Shown here piece after piece: positions 23,845 through 35,756 of a stretch of DNA of 64,000 nucleotides. This DNA is from Durusdinium trenchii (Eukaryota > Sar > Dinophyceae > Suessiales > Symbiodiniaceae): positions 966,046 to 1,030,045 of the forward strand of contig CAXAMN010020890.1 in assembly GCA_963970005.1 (NCBI GenBank), in the 5' to 3' direction. The notes beneath the pieces were generated by a model. The model searched no databases. It was given only the letters and a program-made list of their open reading frames with translations, and had not been told where the DNA came from. A program made the position numbers and the translations under genes. Within the stretch, counting starts at the first letter, position 1; each line of letters begins with the position of its first letter.

Positions 23845-24279
23845 TCACAGAAAGAAAACAGAAACAAAACGGGGGATCCAATTCATGTGGACAACGAACT
23901 CCTGGCCTAAAAAGGAAATCGAAGGAATGCTGCGGAAGCAGCGTTCCGACCACCCACGAACTGCATCTTCGAAGGTGCGAACCACTCGGAAGTCGTTGAA
24001 TGAGCATTTCCAGCTGAAAACGCCCTTGCGACAAAACTGATTTATCAAGGTGGCCAGCGGCAACCTGTTTGTATCATTGTGTATCCTTTGCTCAGCGTGT
24101 TTTGCTAGAACCACCCCGCTCTGAGGCTCGCGGGGTGATCCCCGCAAGGCAACCTCTCGTCTTTGTTTTGTGAATCCAACAAACATATCCTCCATCCACT
24201 CCTCCATCCCCGATGACTCACCTCCCAAATATGCCAAGTAGTATCCTCGTAGAGTTGCAGGTGTCTTCAGAACTAGCAA
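23845..24279 (-). CDS. Open frame of unknown standing
   Basis: 144 codons open, including LRGYYLAYLGGESSGMEEWM. Weak codon bias, no splice support. It lies downstream of the possible transposase fragment and on the same strand, so it may be mobile-element debris. Confidence 0.2.
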   Translation of the reverse strand: MLVLKTPATLRGYYLAYLGGESSGMEEWMEDMFVGFTKQRREVALRGSPREPQSGVVLAKHAEQRIHNDTNRLPLATLINQFCRKGVFSWKCSFNDFRVVRTFEDAVRGWSERCFRSIPSISFLGQEFVVHMNWIPRFVSVFFL

Positions 24280-24619
24280 CTGCTCAACTTGGAGGGACTA
24301 AATATAATTTACTTAGTTTCGGTCTAGAACATCCCCATGACCAGGAATATGACGAACAACGACAAAGTGTCGGTCCTTAGAGCTGGAAGACCCTCATCCC
24401 TCCTGACTGTCACAGGCAGGTGTCACAGCCAAGTCACTTTGTGGGTCTTGGCACTTGTCACAAAGCTTTAAAAGAATGGATGCATGCCTCAATTCATACC
24501 CAGTACATCCGAGTACATCCCAGTACCAACGAGGTCCTGAAGTAAACCCAGATTATAGAAAGTGCAAAGCAGCACAAAGTATAACACGAACACGCCCTTG
24601 CGGGGCAGAATACCTTCCT

Positions 24620-24970
24620 CTACAAACATGCGATTGTCCCCTTCCGTGCTAGTAAGTCGGAGGTCAGAGTGTGAGAAAAAACATAAGGCTGGGGGGCTGA
24701 GGGTAGATTGTCAGAAGTGAACATAGGTGAACCGTGATAGAGGTCAGAAACCATTCCAGAAGATTTTGGGGCCTTGCTCTTCATGATGGGGGAGTTAATG
24801 GGAGTCGCAAGGCAGCTAGACTGTGTCTGGTCTGCCCCACCATCTGTGAAGATCCAAACAATCGGGAAGTTGTATCTAACTGCCTTAGATGGACGAAGCG
24901 CCAAGCTGGTGAGGCATTCAGCCATAGAAGTTCCCTTGCCAAAGGCTCTAGACATTGACAGCGCATACAA
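24620..24970 (-). pseudogene. Possible DDE/RNase-H-like transposase fragment
   Basis: The frame contains GTSMAECLTSLALRP and then NFPIVWIFTDGGADQTQ. A 'P-V-hydrophobic-TDGGpDh' motif is what I remember from an eukaryotic transposase-like family with an RNase-H fold. The rest of that family (LDLD, RTAPxHSWxNPVER) is not seen downstream, so if real this is a remnant. A vWA-domain strand is an alternative reading. Confidence 0.3.
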
Positions 24971-25158
24971 AAAGGCCTTGGCACTATTCTTCTTTGCCGG
25001 TTATGTTTTTGAGGCCTCGGACCCCCAACAAAAGGTCCTAGCCAACAAGTAGAGATTGCTCCAAGAGGGATGATCCCGCTGCCTGCGCTGTTTGCCTTAA
25101 AAACAGGGGTGGCAACACGGCAAAGGAGGCACATCGATGATTATAGACCCGAGCAATT

Positions 25159-25258
25159 TAATGTAGACTCTTGATTAATCGAAGCCCCGCATTTGGATTG
25201 TAAAGCCATGTAAAGCCACTTATATGGGGGTTAACTATATAATCAAGAGTCTACATTA
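25159..25258. mobile_element. MITE, family 1, with perfect 19-bp ends and target duplication
   Basis: A 100-bp element starting TAATGTAGACTCTTGATTA and ending with its exact reverse complement. It is flanked on both sides by CAATT (25154-25158 and 25259-25263), a 5-bp target-site duplication. It is non-coding. Related elements lie at 29909-30008 and 57175-57289. Confidence 0.85.
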
Positions 25259-27554
25259 CAATTTGTTGGAAAGAAGATGCACGAAGCCTCAGCAGCCTTA
25301 GCACCTCCAGCATCATCGGATCAACCGTTCATAGCTCAAAGGGTTATTTCGAAACCCGTTGACCAACACGTCGTTTGGGCCTTTGACTATTGATTAATTG
25401 ATGAATAAAGCCCCACTATGGAGAGGTTGTAGATTTCGCTGTCGCTGTTTTGACCATGAGTGTCAACAGTTTGGACACGGGAGGGTGTTATCCTCCCTCC
25501 AACAATCATGGACGTGCACAGTGGGGTATAATTGAAAACAATTTTCTGCTACACACATGGGGGTTGGCAAAATTGTTGGAGGGATCATCTGGAGTCTACC
25601 GTTTTGCAGTCTTTGCAATGCGTTTTGATCTCTCCACGAGCCGGACCCATGCTAAGATCCCGCGCTATGCATGTAACTTGGCACTTGAGGAAAGTCGTCC
25701 CCTGAGAGCGCCCAAAGCCAAACGATGCTGAAAAGCCAATGAAAGCTTGTCAGCATAATAAGCAATCCATTCTTCTGACATATTCTCATACTGCAAGTGC
25801 CTTTCGTGAGACTGCCTCGCGAAAGCTCCTCGCGAAAGCTCAAAAGGGGGGATCAACTCCGCAGAAAAGACGAGTCGCCATGCTTTTCGCCATGCTTTCG
25901 CCATGAAGTCGCCATGCTTTCGCCATGTCCGTCTGGACATCTATGAGCAATCCAAACACGAACCCGATCGACCCTTGGACGCTCGCGAACCCGTCGCTCT
26001 CTCATGACCCGTCGCTCTCTCAGGAACCCGGTTTTGAGGCCCAAATCGGTCCAATTCAGGGCACTTGGAACACCCCAGCCTTCATCAGGGCCTCTCTGAG
26101 AAGAAGAGGGCCGAAATGAGAGATGAAGGATGGAAGCTTACAGTTGTTCCCAGAAAAGGTGTTAGTCTCGACGTTCTACAGCTGGATTATTCGATCCCAG
26201 AATTCTTTAAATTGAAAAGGACTATATCTGAGAGGAATTCACTCCCTAGCCAGACCCCTAGGTCTTCCGTCGGTACTTGCGAGGATTTTCATAATGTAGA
26301 TTTGGAAGCTCTATTCTTCTCCAGCCAGGTCCTAAAGTTGGATTCTCTGCTGCACTGGACTCGCCCTGGTTTGGGAGGAAAGCCGGGAAAACGAACCACA
26401 AAAGCCATGCCAGCAGGTGTACTCGTGGGAGCCCTCGTGGTGTATGCGTGCCCAAGAGGATCAGCTGGAGAATGTCGGGTCTTAAAACCAAAGAGAGAGT
26501 TGCACCCACTAGATCACGCCAAGGCTGCAAAACCTCTGGTGCTTGCCCGCATCTCAAGATTCAAGTATTAAAGCCGGCATAGGACCATGGGAAATACCCC
26601 AAGGCAGTGGACATCTCTTTTGACCCCTAAGAGGACCAAATGTCAGGTTGAAAGCACCCATGCACCGCGCAAAAGAGTTCTCCCCAACCAAATTGAGAGT
26701 AACAAAAAATGTGACGGCGGCCAAGAGTTTCATTTAAGGTAGGAAGCTCAGTGTATGTTCTTTGGCTGTGCCCCTGGACCAAGCTTCCCAATTCCAACTC
26801 AGGAATCACTCCAGGCAGGGAACCAAGAAATCAACCAGGTGGACAATCCCGAAAAACTTAATCCAGTTATTCAATCAAAGGATCTATCCATCCATCTATC
26901 CATCTATCCATCTCCGTCAACCGATCTCACGCCTTCTCGACCCCGCTCTCGAGGAAAATCACCAGAGCCTCAGATCCACCATCCGATCTGCGTTCTGCGT
27001 TCAGCGATCGTAGAACAATCGGAATCCGTCACCCGGTGTCCGGCGGAACATCTGTGCCCAGTAACTTAAGCTCAGAACCTGAAATCGACCTCCACTTCAG
27101 TTACCTGGTGCACTGTTTCGATTCTTTAAACTCCAAAAAATGCCCTACATGAGAATCCTTTCACTATAACAACAATCGCAGGCATCAGCTTTGGCCAAAC
27201 TCATTGAACCCTGGAATTTACGACTAAAAGTGCGTTCTCAAAAAATACCCAAACATCTGGCTCCCCATAGCTATTCGTCCGGAGCTCAGGCCCCAGAAAG
27301 ACAAGTAAGTGAGTTGACAAGATCCCACGAGGATGAGGAGACCATTAGTTGAGATGGAAAGTGGAAACTGCCCAAACGGGTTGGATCTACCAGTTTAGGC
27401 TTTAACCATTAATTAGTATGATGATGTTCCTTTTTCCGCTTCCACTTATTGTAGATTGAGGGCAAACGCATCACGTGCATCACGTGCTTCCACAAGAAGC
27501 GAAGACGGATGAACCGAAAAGGATTCGCTCAAAAAGGCAGTTGCTTGCTCTCTG

Positions 27555-27643
27555 TCTCACTCACTCACTCACTCACTCTCTCACTCTCTCACTCTCTCAC
27601 TCACTCACTCTCTCACTCTCTCACTCACTCTCTCTCTCTCTCT
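27555..27643. repeat. (TCAC)n/(TCTC)n microsatellite
   Basis: Nearly 90 bp of alternating CTCACTCACT and CTCTCTC runs. It translates to Ser/Leu/His-rich nonsense in long open frames, which explains the apparent ORFs here. Confidence 0.95.
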
Positions 27644-29467
27644 TGCGTTCTTTCTGTACGTCTGTCTGCCTGTCTGTCTTTCTGTCTTTTCTGTCTTTCC
27701 TATACGTTTCTTTTTTCTTTTTCTGTGCTTGGGGTATTCCTTCTTTGGAGTACCAACCCATTTACCCCACATCTTCTCGGAGCTCCGTCCTTCGCAGCTC
27801 GGCCCGTCGCGCCGTCGCTCCTGGGTGTGGGAGACAGCTCCGGCGCGGAGCATAACGGCGCGGAGCGTAAACCATGAAACCACCGGTGGGACGAATGCAC
27901 GGATTGATGTGGGACGAATGCGAGGCGTAGTGGGCTAGGAAAAGATGTTAGTACTCTCCAGGTGCAGGAAGTAAGAAAGAAAGACGTTTCGGGCTTGAGC
28001 CACCTGTGTGTGCAACCTGTCTTGTAGCCCGCGCGGTCAAGCGTGATGGTCTGTTAATTTCTTCGGATGTCTGGATGGGTTGAGCACGGATCTTTCCTAC
28101 ATCGCACTCCAAGGTGGTGTTCTTTTCAGTGGAATCACTACATTCCGGGACCCGTCATGGCCAGGGCACAAATCTTGAGGACTTGTGGCAGCACTGACAA
28201 AGAAAAACAAGTTCCCCAGCCTCTTCGAAAAGAGATGGCCAAAATGTAGAAAGTGCGTCCAATAATTGTGTGATCAAGAGGCATGACAGGGTTACTAATC
28301 TGACAACAAACTGCCAAATACAGGCACAGCACTTCTTAACACTTTTGTTTGCTTCGTTCTTGAAAGGGAAAAATCAAACAACAAAGCTGCAAGCGGCCTG
28401 CTTCACTGCTTCCGCCAAGAGGCCTTCAACTGCACTGACAAGCTGGATCCGCACCTGTCACTGACAGGTGTTCTCCGCAAAACAGAAATACTGGAGCCCC
28501 ATTGGGCCTGGTCCAAGCATGAGGTTGATCCACAGAATGATTTCCACTGTGTGTTTACCCAAAGAAACATATAGATTGCAACATATTGCAACTGGTTTCC
28601 ATGACCCAGACTTTCCACATGCCTCTGCTGAAGGAAGCCCAGCCAGGCTTTCCGTGCCATACTGGAAGGTGATGAAGTGATTGATGGCAACACATTTAGA
28701 ATCATTTAGATAGTTTGAGGCAATTAGATCCAAGTGACTCCACTTGAATTTGGGGAGCTTGTCAAAAGTGGGCGAACGTGCAGTTGAGCCAATAGATGAT
28801 CAGAGTCGCAGAATCCAACCCGAGACTGGGGTGTTCAAGGGTGGCAACTCCTCATCTCGTCCAACCTTCGCGCCTCTGAGAGGATGACGTGCTATCACTG
28901 TGGGCACCAGCCTGAGTGGCGCACGTGGTGGGTCGCCCAGGAAGGGTGAGGATGAAAGAATACCCATCATCCATCCTCAGCCTCTAATTTTTATGTCTTG
29001 ACACAAGGAAAAGACCTGATTGACCCTCAACTTGACTAGTTGACTCACGATAATTCCAAATCTCAGATTGTTTGGGAAATTATGCAAGAAAAATCAATAA
29101 AAGCTTAAACGCAAGAATTTAAGCAACACGAACCATGAAGCGTAAAAATTGCATCTGCTCCTGCAGGGCCATGATATCATAGAACTTTGAGGCGGGCCAT
29201 TTGGCAGAAGGAATCCTCATGAATCCCCCATCGTTTACCCTTTACATCCCCTTCATGCAACCCTCAGACTCCAAGTATGCATATCAAACGATATCAGGGT
29301 GTGGTCAAGACCTGCTAAGACCTACCTCCCTTGGCGGCCCTTGGCCGGAGTCATGGGTCGATTCCTTCTCCCCAACCATTCTGCTAGGTTCTTTATACAA
29401 TCAACCATCTGCATTATATAATTTCATGATCCCCTTTGATATTAGCACAGAGGGGTCGTTCCACCCA

Positions 29468-29883
29468 TTCTCTAGAGAATCATCTAGAAAATGAGGGGGC
29501 CTGACACCTGCTGCCTCTAGAAAATGTCCATGAAAATTCTGTTCATTTTCTAGTGGGAGAAACGTTTTCACTAGAAAATGGTGGGGTACAGGTTCAGAGG
29601 TCGTACCCCCAACAGACTAGACTTGCTCTTTCAATCAGCAGAATGAGTGCTATACTCACTGGTGCTTGTTTTTTTTTCAACTTGTTGATCTCTAGAAAAT
29701 GCTCCTCTAAAACCCCTATCCAGGCTCTAGAAAATGACCCTAGAAAATTTGTGGTCATTCTCTAGTGAGGTACCTCTCCTCTAGAAAATGGTGGGGTACA
29801 ACCTTGGAGGTCGTACCCCCGCATCAGTTTTCTAGAAAATGACCTTGTTCTAGGGGACCACGACCCCCCCCCATTTTCTAGAG
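29468..29883. repeat. Cluster of the palindromic motif CATTTTCTAGA / TCTAGAAAATG
   Basis: About ten copies in both orientations within 415 bp. They include two copies of CTAGAAAATGGTGGGGTACA followed 10-12 bases later by GGTCGTACCCCC, whose GGGGTAC and GTACCCC ends can pair. Pure palindromes (TTTTCTAGAAAA) occur at about 29828. Confidence 0.8.
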
Positions 29884-29908
29884 GAAATACCAACAGGGAT
29901 ATTTCATG

Positions 29909-30008
29909 TATATAGACTCTTGCTTAATACGCCCACACTTACGCCCACCCCATTTGAATTGAAAAACCTCTTCCTATGTGGGGGTTGATTAATCAACAGT
30001 CTGCATTA
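29909..30008. mobile_element. MITE, family 1, diverged copy
   Basis: The left end TATAGACTCTTGCTTAATAC and the right end GATTAATCAACAGTCTGCATTA match the ends of the element at 25159-25258 imperfectly. The internal GTGGGGGTTGATTAATC resembles that copy's GGGGGTTAACTATATAATC. Confidence 0.6.
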
Positions 30009-30261
30009 GGGTGATGGCTGGCAACGGAATGATGGCTGAGACGAAGATCGGAGAGCACAGAACTCATGGGTCCGACTCATGTGTGTCCGACTCATGTTTC
30101 GACGGCCAGGATCCCAGAACCACGTTGATTTGTTGTACTGGTTCCGTTGTGCTATGAGGCAAACAGTGGTTTCTTTCCCGACACATCGCATGCTCAACGC
30201 ACAAGAGTGGTTGACGCGCCAGCGGAGATCCACGACCGACGAAGCGATCGGATCGCTGCAA

Positions 30262-30345
30262 CGATCCTAGTAGCGATGCCCTTTGCTCCGTTCGTAGCGT
30301 CCTTGCTCCTAGTAGTGAGGCCAGGAGCCCCTAGTAGCGTTCGAA
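30262..30345. repeat. Dispersed repeat copy (AGCGTCCTTGCTCCTAGTAG)
   Basis: Carries TAGTAGCGATGCCCTTTGCT and AGCGTCCTTGCTCCTAGTAG, also found at 51306-51424 and 54201-54307. It is in reverse orientation to 20771-20836. Confidence 0.75.
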
Positions 30346-31674
30346 CGCTCCCTCCAAACCTTACCTTCCTCCCCAAGCAGAACCCAAGCGAGAATGGTGG
30401 GCTTTGCTGATGGAGTTCGCTTCAATAGACCTGATGAGACCTGGTGAAACAAGCGAATTAGGACGCGTGCAGATGTCCCACGGCTATTTGACAAGCTGCA
30501 GGAATGTAATGAGCTGTTGTTTCTAACCTTCCTCTACTGACCCAGTGCCCTTCAATTTGTGGGGGCGCCATCAAATCCAGCTCACGTGAAAAGAATTTCC
30601 CACTCGAACGCGGGATGCTTAAAGCTCGTTCCTGAAAGCACATGTTTGGGGCTTCCGTCACTTACATCCCCATCAACCAAAGCCAGTGTTGAACACCTCA
30701 AAAAATCTCTCTTCCCGTCACCTGACCCAATCCTTCAATCACTGCATCACCCCGCCTCCAGTAAGCAGAATCCTCACCAGATGAAAAAAAGACGGGGGGC
30801 GACACGTGAAAAACCGACATGGCTCTAGCAGCTTGGGTCATGGCACCCGGATCCATGCCCCTTTCACTCAGCAGGGTATACATTGAGCTCCTTAAGTAAT
30901 CCATTCCCTTCATCTTCTTTGGTCAATCCAGGTAGCTCGATGACCCCGGCGACACCCGTGGATCCGACGCCGTGACACCACCGGGCACTCGATTCTCCCG
31001 AAGGGTGTCAATGGGGGCAGCCGACTCAATGGTGTTTGTTGGGGTTCTTTTTGTTGTTTGAGGACCAGACGAAGTCATTGTTTCACGATCAGAAGCGTGT
31101 TTTTGTTGGCAAACTCCTCTGACTGCTTGATGAATCTAGAAATGTTCCTGACCAAACGAAAGGAGACCAACCTCTGGCGGGGCACAAGCCTTTCCAATCG
31201 TCTGTGTCGATGTGAGGATCATTGAAACAGAAGATGGCAAGGAGCAAGGCTGAATCTAAATGAACATGCCTGCCACAAATGCCCACAAACAGAATCCGCA
31301 AAGCCAATGGATTTGACAGATGAACGAAAAGGTGTCTACATTCTGTAGAAGAAAGTTGCAAAGACACACTGCTGGATCTGCTTAGCTGGAAAGGGAGTGC
31401 CACGACCAATTTGCAGGTTGCTTCCTCTTGCAGCGAGAAACCCAGCTCACCGACAGTCTTGAACCTGTTGAAACCCCACAATGGTGAACACTAACCACTA
31501 ACCCATCCATAAAAGAAACAAAATTACCCCAAATCTGGTTTTCCTATGTGGCTTTGTCTCAGAAATGAGAACTCCCAGCTGGTAGCTTGGGAGAAATGCG
31601 AACTGCCCACGTCTCAAGCCGCGCCAGGCCGGTGGCTTTCACCTGCTGTCACCTCGTGCCCTGCACCTCGTCAC

Positions 31675-31775
31675 CACGTGTGTTTCGTGTGCTTCGACGA
31701 TCCCTTGGACCGACGCCCCAACCGGTTCCACCGGCGCCTGGTTGAAGCGCCGCAACCAGCGCGGTCGGCACTGTC
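31675..31775 (-). CDS. Unassigned exon
   Basis: After GACAG|G the frame contains CRPRWLRRFNQAPVEPVGAS and then VQGIVEAHETH, ending at a GTGACG donor. About three quarters of third positions are G or C. Overlapping frames on both strands are also open, but this one has both splice sites. Confidence 0.45.
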
Positions 31776-32599
31776 CTGTCGGTCCGGTCCGGTCGGAAGA
31801 TCCGCGGACCAAACGGAGCCAAACGGACCGAACGGTTCACTGTTGGGTTCACTGAGCTCCATTTTACTTTCAAAATTGTACTCTTGCTGTAGGTCAGGGC
31901 CTCCAGCAATGATGCCGTATGATGATATAAAGTGAATATGTGTGTATCAGCTTGATCATGCAGCTAGTCATGTGCAATACCTTTTCGAGTTTTCTCAGTT
32001 CTCCCTGTGGTCAGTTTGGATCACGAGCGGTTTCTTGCCAGATTCTTGTCTCCATCCTTTGGGAACTACCCATTTTCTCAGGTGCCCGAAAGAGGAAACC
32101 CGTTCGGACGAAATCGGTGATGTATGTTGTCACCATACCTTCATGAGTGGTTGGATGTGGTTGGGTTTGAACGACTTCCATCATTTTGCTTGTCGTGGCA
32201 CATTCATCTCGATGGTCGCATTGGGAACGTTTGGCCATTTTTTGGCCCCAAGACTTTCTAATAAGTCTTGGAGAAGGATTATCAAATCCATACAAACGAG
32301 TGTTTCTAAACATGGGGGCAACGTCGAGCAATGTTGAATTTTCGGATAGATTCCACGACTCATGTGTATGTGAGTGTCAAAACGGAGTCCCCCCCACCTT
32401 CCCTTGTTGGCAAACATGCAACAGTGGTGTTTCATTTTTAGATTAGTGGTTATACAATAGTGATTCCAAATAAATAGAAACTGTGGCCAATACATTTTGT
32501 GGGGATCTACTTTTCTATCTACTTAGGGGTCTCTATAGAGTGTTCATTGGGCAGGACGGTTGTGCACCACATCCGTGGAGTCCGTTGGATGTTCCAACA

Positions 32600-32710
32600 G
32601 ACACTGAGATTTTGCAAATCTGCAACAGCGCCCGGGTGACGTGGTTGACATTCACCTTGTCCAAGGAAAGCTTGTCCATCCTTGTCCAAGAACAAATCTG
32701 CAACCAAGTT
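32600..32710 (-). CDS. Possible exon
   Basis: The frame contains MDKLSLDKVNVNHVTRALLQ and then ICKISVSVG after an AAG|G acceptor. Codon bias is fair. A second frame (DLFLDKDGQAFLGQG) is also open, so frame and boundaries are uncertain. Confidence 0.3.
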
Positions 32711-32833
32711 GTCACATCCCACCAAAGAGAGGGTTCCAAACCCCACCTTTTACTATCCAATCAGTAAAACTATCGGTGTATCTCTCCTGATGTTATCAGT
32801 TCCCTGAAACTAGCAAACCCACAATTCAAACAT

Positions 32834-32862
32834 GTCTCTCGCTCTCTCTCTCTCTCTCTCTT
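32834..32862. repeat. CT microsatellite
   Basis: A (CT)n run of nearly 30 bp. Confidence 0.9.
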
Positions 32863-32959
32863 TATCAATATTGGTAAAACATCATGGTAAAACCATCTAT
32901 ATAAAACCTCTGGGCACTCACCCACCCACTCCACCAACCACTCCCGACCACTCCTTTGC

Positions 32960-33039
32960 CCTTCTTGCCCGGTATTGGTGGCACTTGCCAGACCGCAGGC
33001 CAAATTCGCGGGGGTCAAGCATTCTCGGAGAAACTGGTC
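32960..33039 (-). CDS. Possible exon
   Basis: After CTGAG|G the minus strand reads DQFLRECLTPANLACGLASA with good codon bias. The 3' end is undecided. A longer open frame around it is extended by the downstream CT repeat. Confidence 0.4.
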
Positions 33040-33484
33040 CTCAGATTCTGCGACGTGGCGTCGGGCAAAACCCGAAAGAAGATGGCAAATTGATGTCCGG
33101 GAACGGCGTGGTAGAAGTGAAGCATCCAAAAATGCTGCCGTGGTAATGGCACCTTCATCAAAGAGAACAACACATTGCACGATGAGCAGCGTTGCAGGTC
33201 CCTAGCAAATGCTTGAGACTGCTAGGGGAGAGTGCTTTGGAGCATTGCCGGAGCAATGTGCTTCGAGAAGGCCCTGGAATGCCTTTGAACCATCAAGCTC
33301 TTGGGGACACTTGTGATGTTGGTTGAGCTGGTTGAGCTCCGTGCATCACTTGAAATCGCTGAGCGAAAAATGCATGCACGCAGCCACACATACATAATTA
33401 CAGGCAAACAGCCAAACAAACACACAAACAGAACAGCCTACTGTATTCTAGTCCATTCCCTTCGATTCAATTCAAGTCAATTCC

Positions 33485-33506
33485 ATATATATATATATAT
33501 ATATAG
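33485..33506. repeat. AT microsatellite
   Basis: A 22-bp uninterrupted (AT)n run. Confidence 0.9.
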
Positions 33507-34229
33507 GTGCACATGCTGTGCTGCGTGCGCTGCAAAAGAATTAGAATGTACATACGGGGCGTGCACGTGCTTGCAGAGGGGACGCCATGGACAGAGAACT
33601 GACAAGCCAAGACAGAAACTCCAAGTCACAACAAATACCGAAACATTCAGAATCATTCAGACAAACAGCACCTGATACAAAACAATCATCTGCAACACTC
33701 ACCACACCCATCAAAGCACAACATCAAATTGGCTGAGAGACAAAGGAGAGATTGGGGGCTGAGAGACACAGCATTGGATGAAGGTCCTTTTGAAGACAGA
33801 TAAGAGCAAGATGGCTCCTCTCCATGACCTGATGCCTTGCATTGCCTTGCCCTTTTGCTAGCCAAGCAACTGAAATCTCAACTTGTTGTCCAACTTGGAA
33901 GATCAATGGTGCATCTGGCCTCTTCAGGCCCTGGAGAAGGTGGTGAACAAGGTGAACAGGCCAACTGTCTGTAGAAGGTCGGGCAGTCGGCGAGTCGGCG
34001 AGTCCTTCTGGTGGGGCCTTCAAGGGCCAACTCCAAGAGTCCTCTACCCTAAGCTAGACAACCTAAGCTAGTCAGGTACTCTGAGTGTTACCATGTGTTA
34101 CCAAATGTACCATCACTGGCAATTGGACACCTCGAGAAAACACCCATCAACCCCATGTGGGCCCCATCAACACCCCATCTGGGCCCCATGCCACACACCT
34201 CACCAGATCGATGTCGCACCGCACCGCAC

Positions 34230-34545
34230 CGCACCCACGCGAAACGTCCATGACGCCCGGTCCTCGACACCAAAGCGTGCCAAGAAGTAGGACAAGTTGT
34301 TCTCAAGGCCCTGCCGTGCAGTTCCGGAAGCTCCCACCGGCGCTGCGATGCTCGGAGCCATCGTGTTCTCGACGTGGCGACCCCGCGAGAGCGCGGGGTG
34401 CCAAGGAGAGGCCGTCTGTGCTGTGCAGTTCCGGTGGTTCGGTCACGCTCAAGTTCAAAGAGGAGTCCAAACTCAAGATGTTCAGGGTTGAGCAGCTCCG
34501 AAGCTTCTTGAAAAAGAAGTGGACGGTGCAGCATCAGGATGAGCC
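34230..34545 (-). CDS. One or two unassigned exons
   Basis: The upper part (to about 34385) reads LNILSLDSSLNLSVTEPPEL with extreme third-position GC. The lower part reads ENNLSYFLARFGVEDRASWT in another frame. So two exons or a frame change are implied. A plus-strand frame (VTLKFKEESKLKMFRVEQL) is also open but weaker. No family is recognised. Confidence 0.4.
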
Positions 34546-34863
34546 ATGTTTTACTGCCTCGGTTGAATAGGCATGTCTAGTTGTGCATCTAGGGAGTGTC
34601 GTTGGTAACCTCAAGATGTTGGTCGCTCCTATAAACAAACCCCGAGCACTATCCATCCAAGCCAAACTAAAACTATCCTCGTGAAGTCCTCCACGCACCT
34701 CACATGAACTGACAAAGTCTCTGATCTTCACCAGACTTGAAAAAGGAATCGTCTCATGCACGTGCCCGCACGAACACCCGCGCGGGCCTGGATGTTTCCA
34801 GGGGTCGCTCGGGTTCGCCGCCACGGGCGACTGTCTCTGTGCAGGAACATGTAGTAGACTGTC

Positions 34864-34971
34864 CTCCCCGCGCCCACATGCGGCTTGCGCCCGTGTTCAG
34901 AAAAGGTGGGTCTCGACCAAGCTGGGTGCCACGAATGGCGATGTGGTCGTCGGTCATGGCACAGGGGGACC
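34864..34971 (-). CDS. Unassigned exon
   Basis: Starts at ACCAG|G and ends at GGGAG|GA. It contains AMTDDHIAIRGTQLGRDPPF and then LNTGASRMWARG. Another frame is also open, but the splice sites fit this one. Confidence 0.4.
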
Positions 34972-35705
34972 CTGGTTGACCACAGATCAGTCCCGCACCA
35001 TGCACACCCTTTCGCTAAGATCCCACTGTAAAACCAGGAAACAGCAAGCGACAAAACAGAACAACACCACCAAACCACCACCACCAGAACGAAAAGCACG
35101 CAGGGCCACACGCTCCAGCTTGAAGAGGATATATATATATATCGAGCTCGAAGAGGATCACAAATTAAGCATCTATATAATTAGTTGTCACCGTGGAACC
35201 TGAACTTCATTGAGATTTTGATGAGCATTGTATGCATCGCGGAGGCGACGGCTGAATTTCCAGTTAACATACATAACTGAGATCATCTGGCAAGTCAGAA
35301 TCAGGATAGAATGGTGGTGCACTACACAATGTGGTGTATTTTTGTAGTGTTTGACTAATCCGATCCTGTTGTGGCAGGACTTCTAGGACGCCCAGTCCAG
35401 TCGTACGAGTTCGGAAACCCAAACGACGTTAAGGAGCCAGGACGAACATGAACGGAATAGACGACCTACGGGAGGTCAGGGTCAACCAAGCAACCCGATC
35501 AACTGTGGCCATGCCGTGCCAAGGACTGAGAGCCAGGTGCCAAGCGTGCCGCACCGTGAAGATCAGGGATTCTGGAGGATTCTAGAAAGCCAAGAAAGAT
35601 CAAATCAAGAAACTCTAAGAAACTCAGAAACCCCAGGAAACCTAACCCGACCAAAGAAGCCGATTTCAAGGCGCGCCAATGCTGCGCTACGCCGCGGGGG
35701 CATTC

Positions 35706-35756
35706 CTGGCCGAATCATGGTCGACGAAGTTGATGAAGGCGAGAGCAATATTGTGC
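35706..35756 (-). CDS. Micro-exon resembling an RRM (Mei2-like) RNP strand
   Basis: A 51-nt exon between GCAAG|G and GCCAG|GA reads HNIALAFINFVDHDSA. Mei2-like RNA-binding domains have 'N.GYAFiNFv....A' at the RNP1 position, followed by a helix. The rest of the domain was not located; the open frame around it (35687-35992) reads through without matching. Tentative because the motif is short. Confidence 0.4.

Larger units (their letters stand above)
25300..31600. other. Repeat-rich stretch without a defensible gene
   Basis: Holds short GCCATGCTTTCGCCATG tandem units (25876-25926), TCGCGAAAGC repeats near 25815-25845, the (TCAC)n/(TCTC)n tract, the TCTAGAAAATG cluster, a family-1 MITE and a dispersed repeat copy. 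A 168-codon plus frame (26065-26571) is open but without codon bias or splice support. Confidence 0.5.

Noticed and set aside
27475..27877. Overlapping plus-strand open frames rich in Ser, Leu and His
   Set aside because: They are translations of the (TCAC)n/(TCTC)n microsatellite.
32232..32254. Possible relict dinoflagellate spliced leader (GGCCATTTTTTGGCCCCAAG)
   Set aside because: It has extra Ts and several mismatches to the spliced leader as remembered, and no retroposed coding sequence follows.
34085..34570. 161-codon plus-strand open frame ending at 34570
   Set aside because: Minus-strand frames here have higher third-position GC and match neighbouring exon orientation. Not excluded completely.
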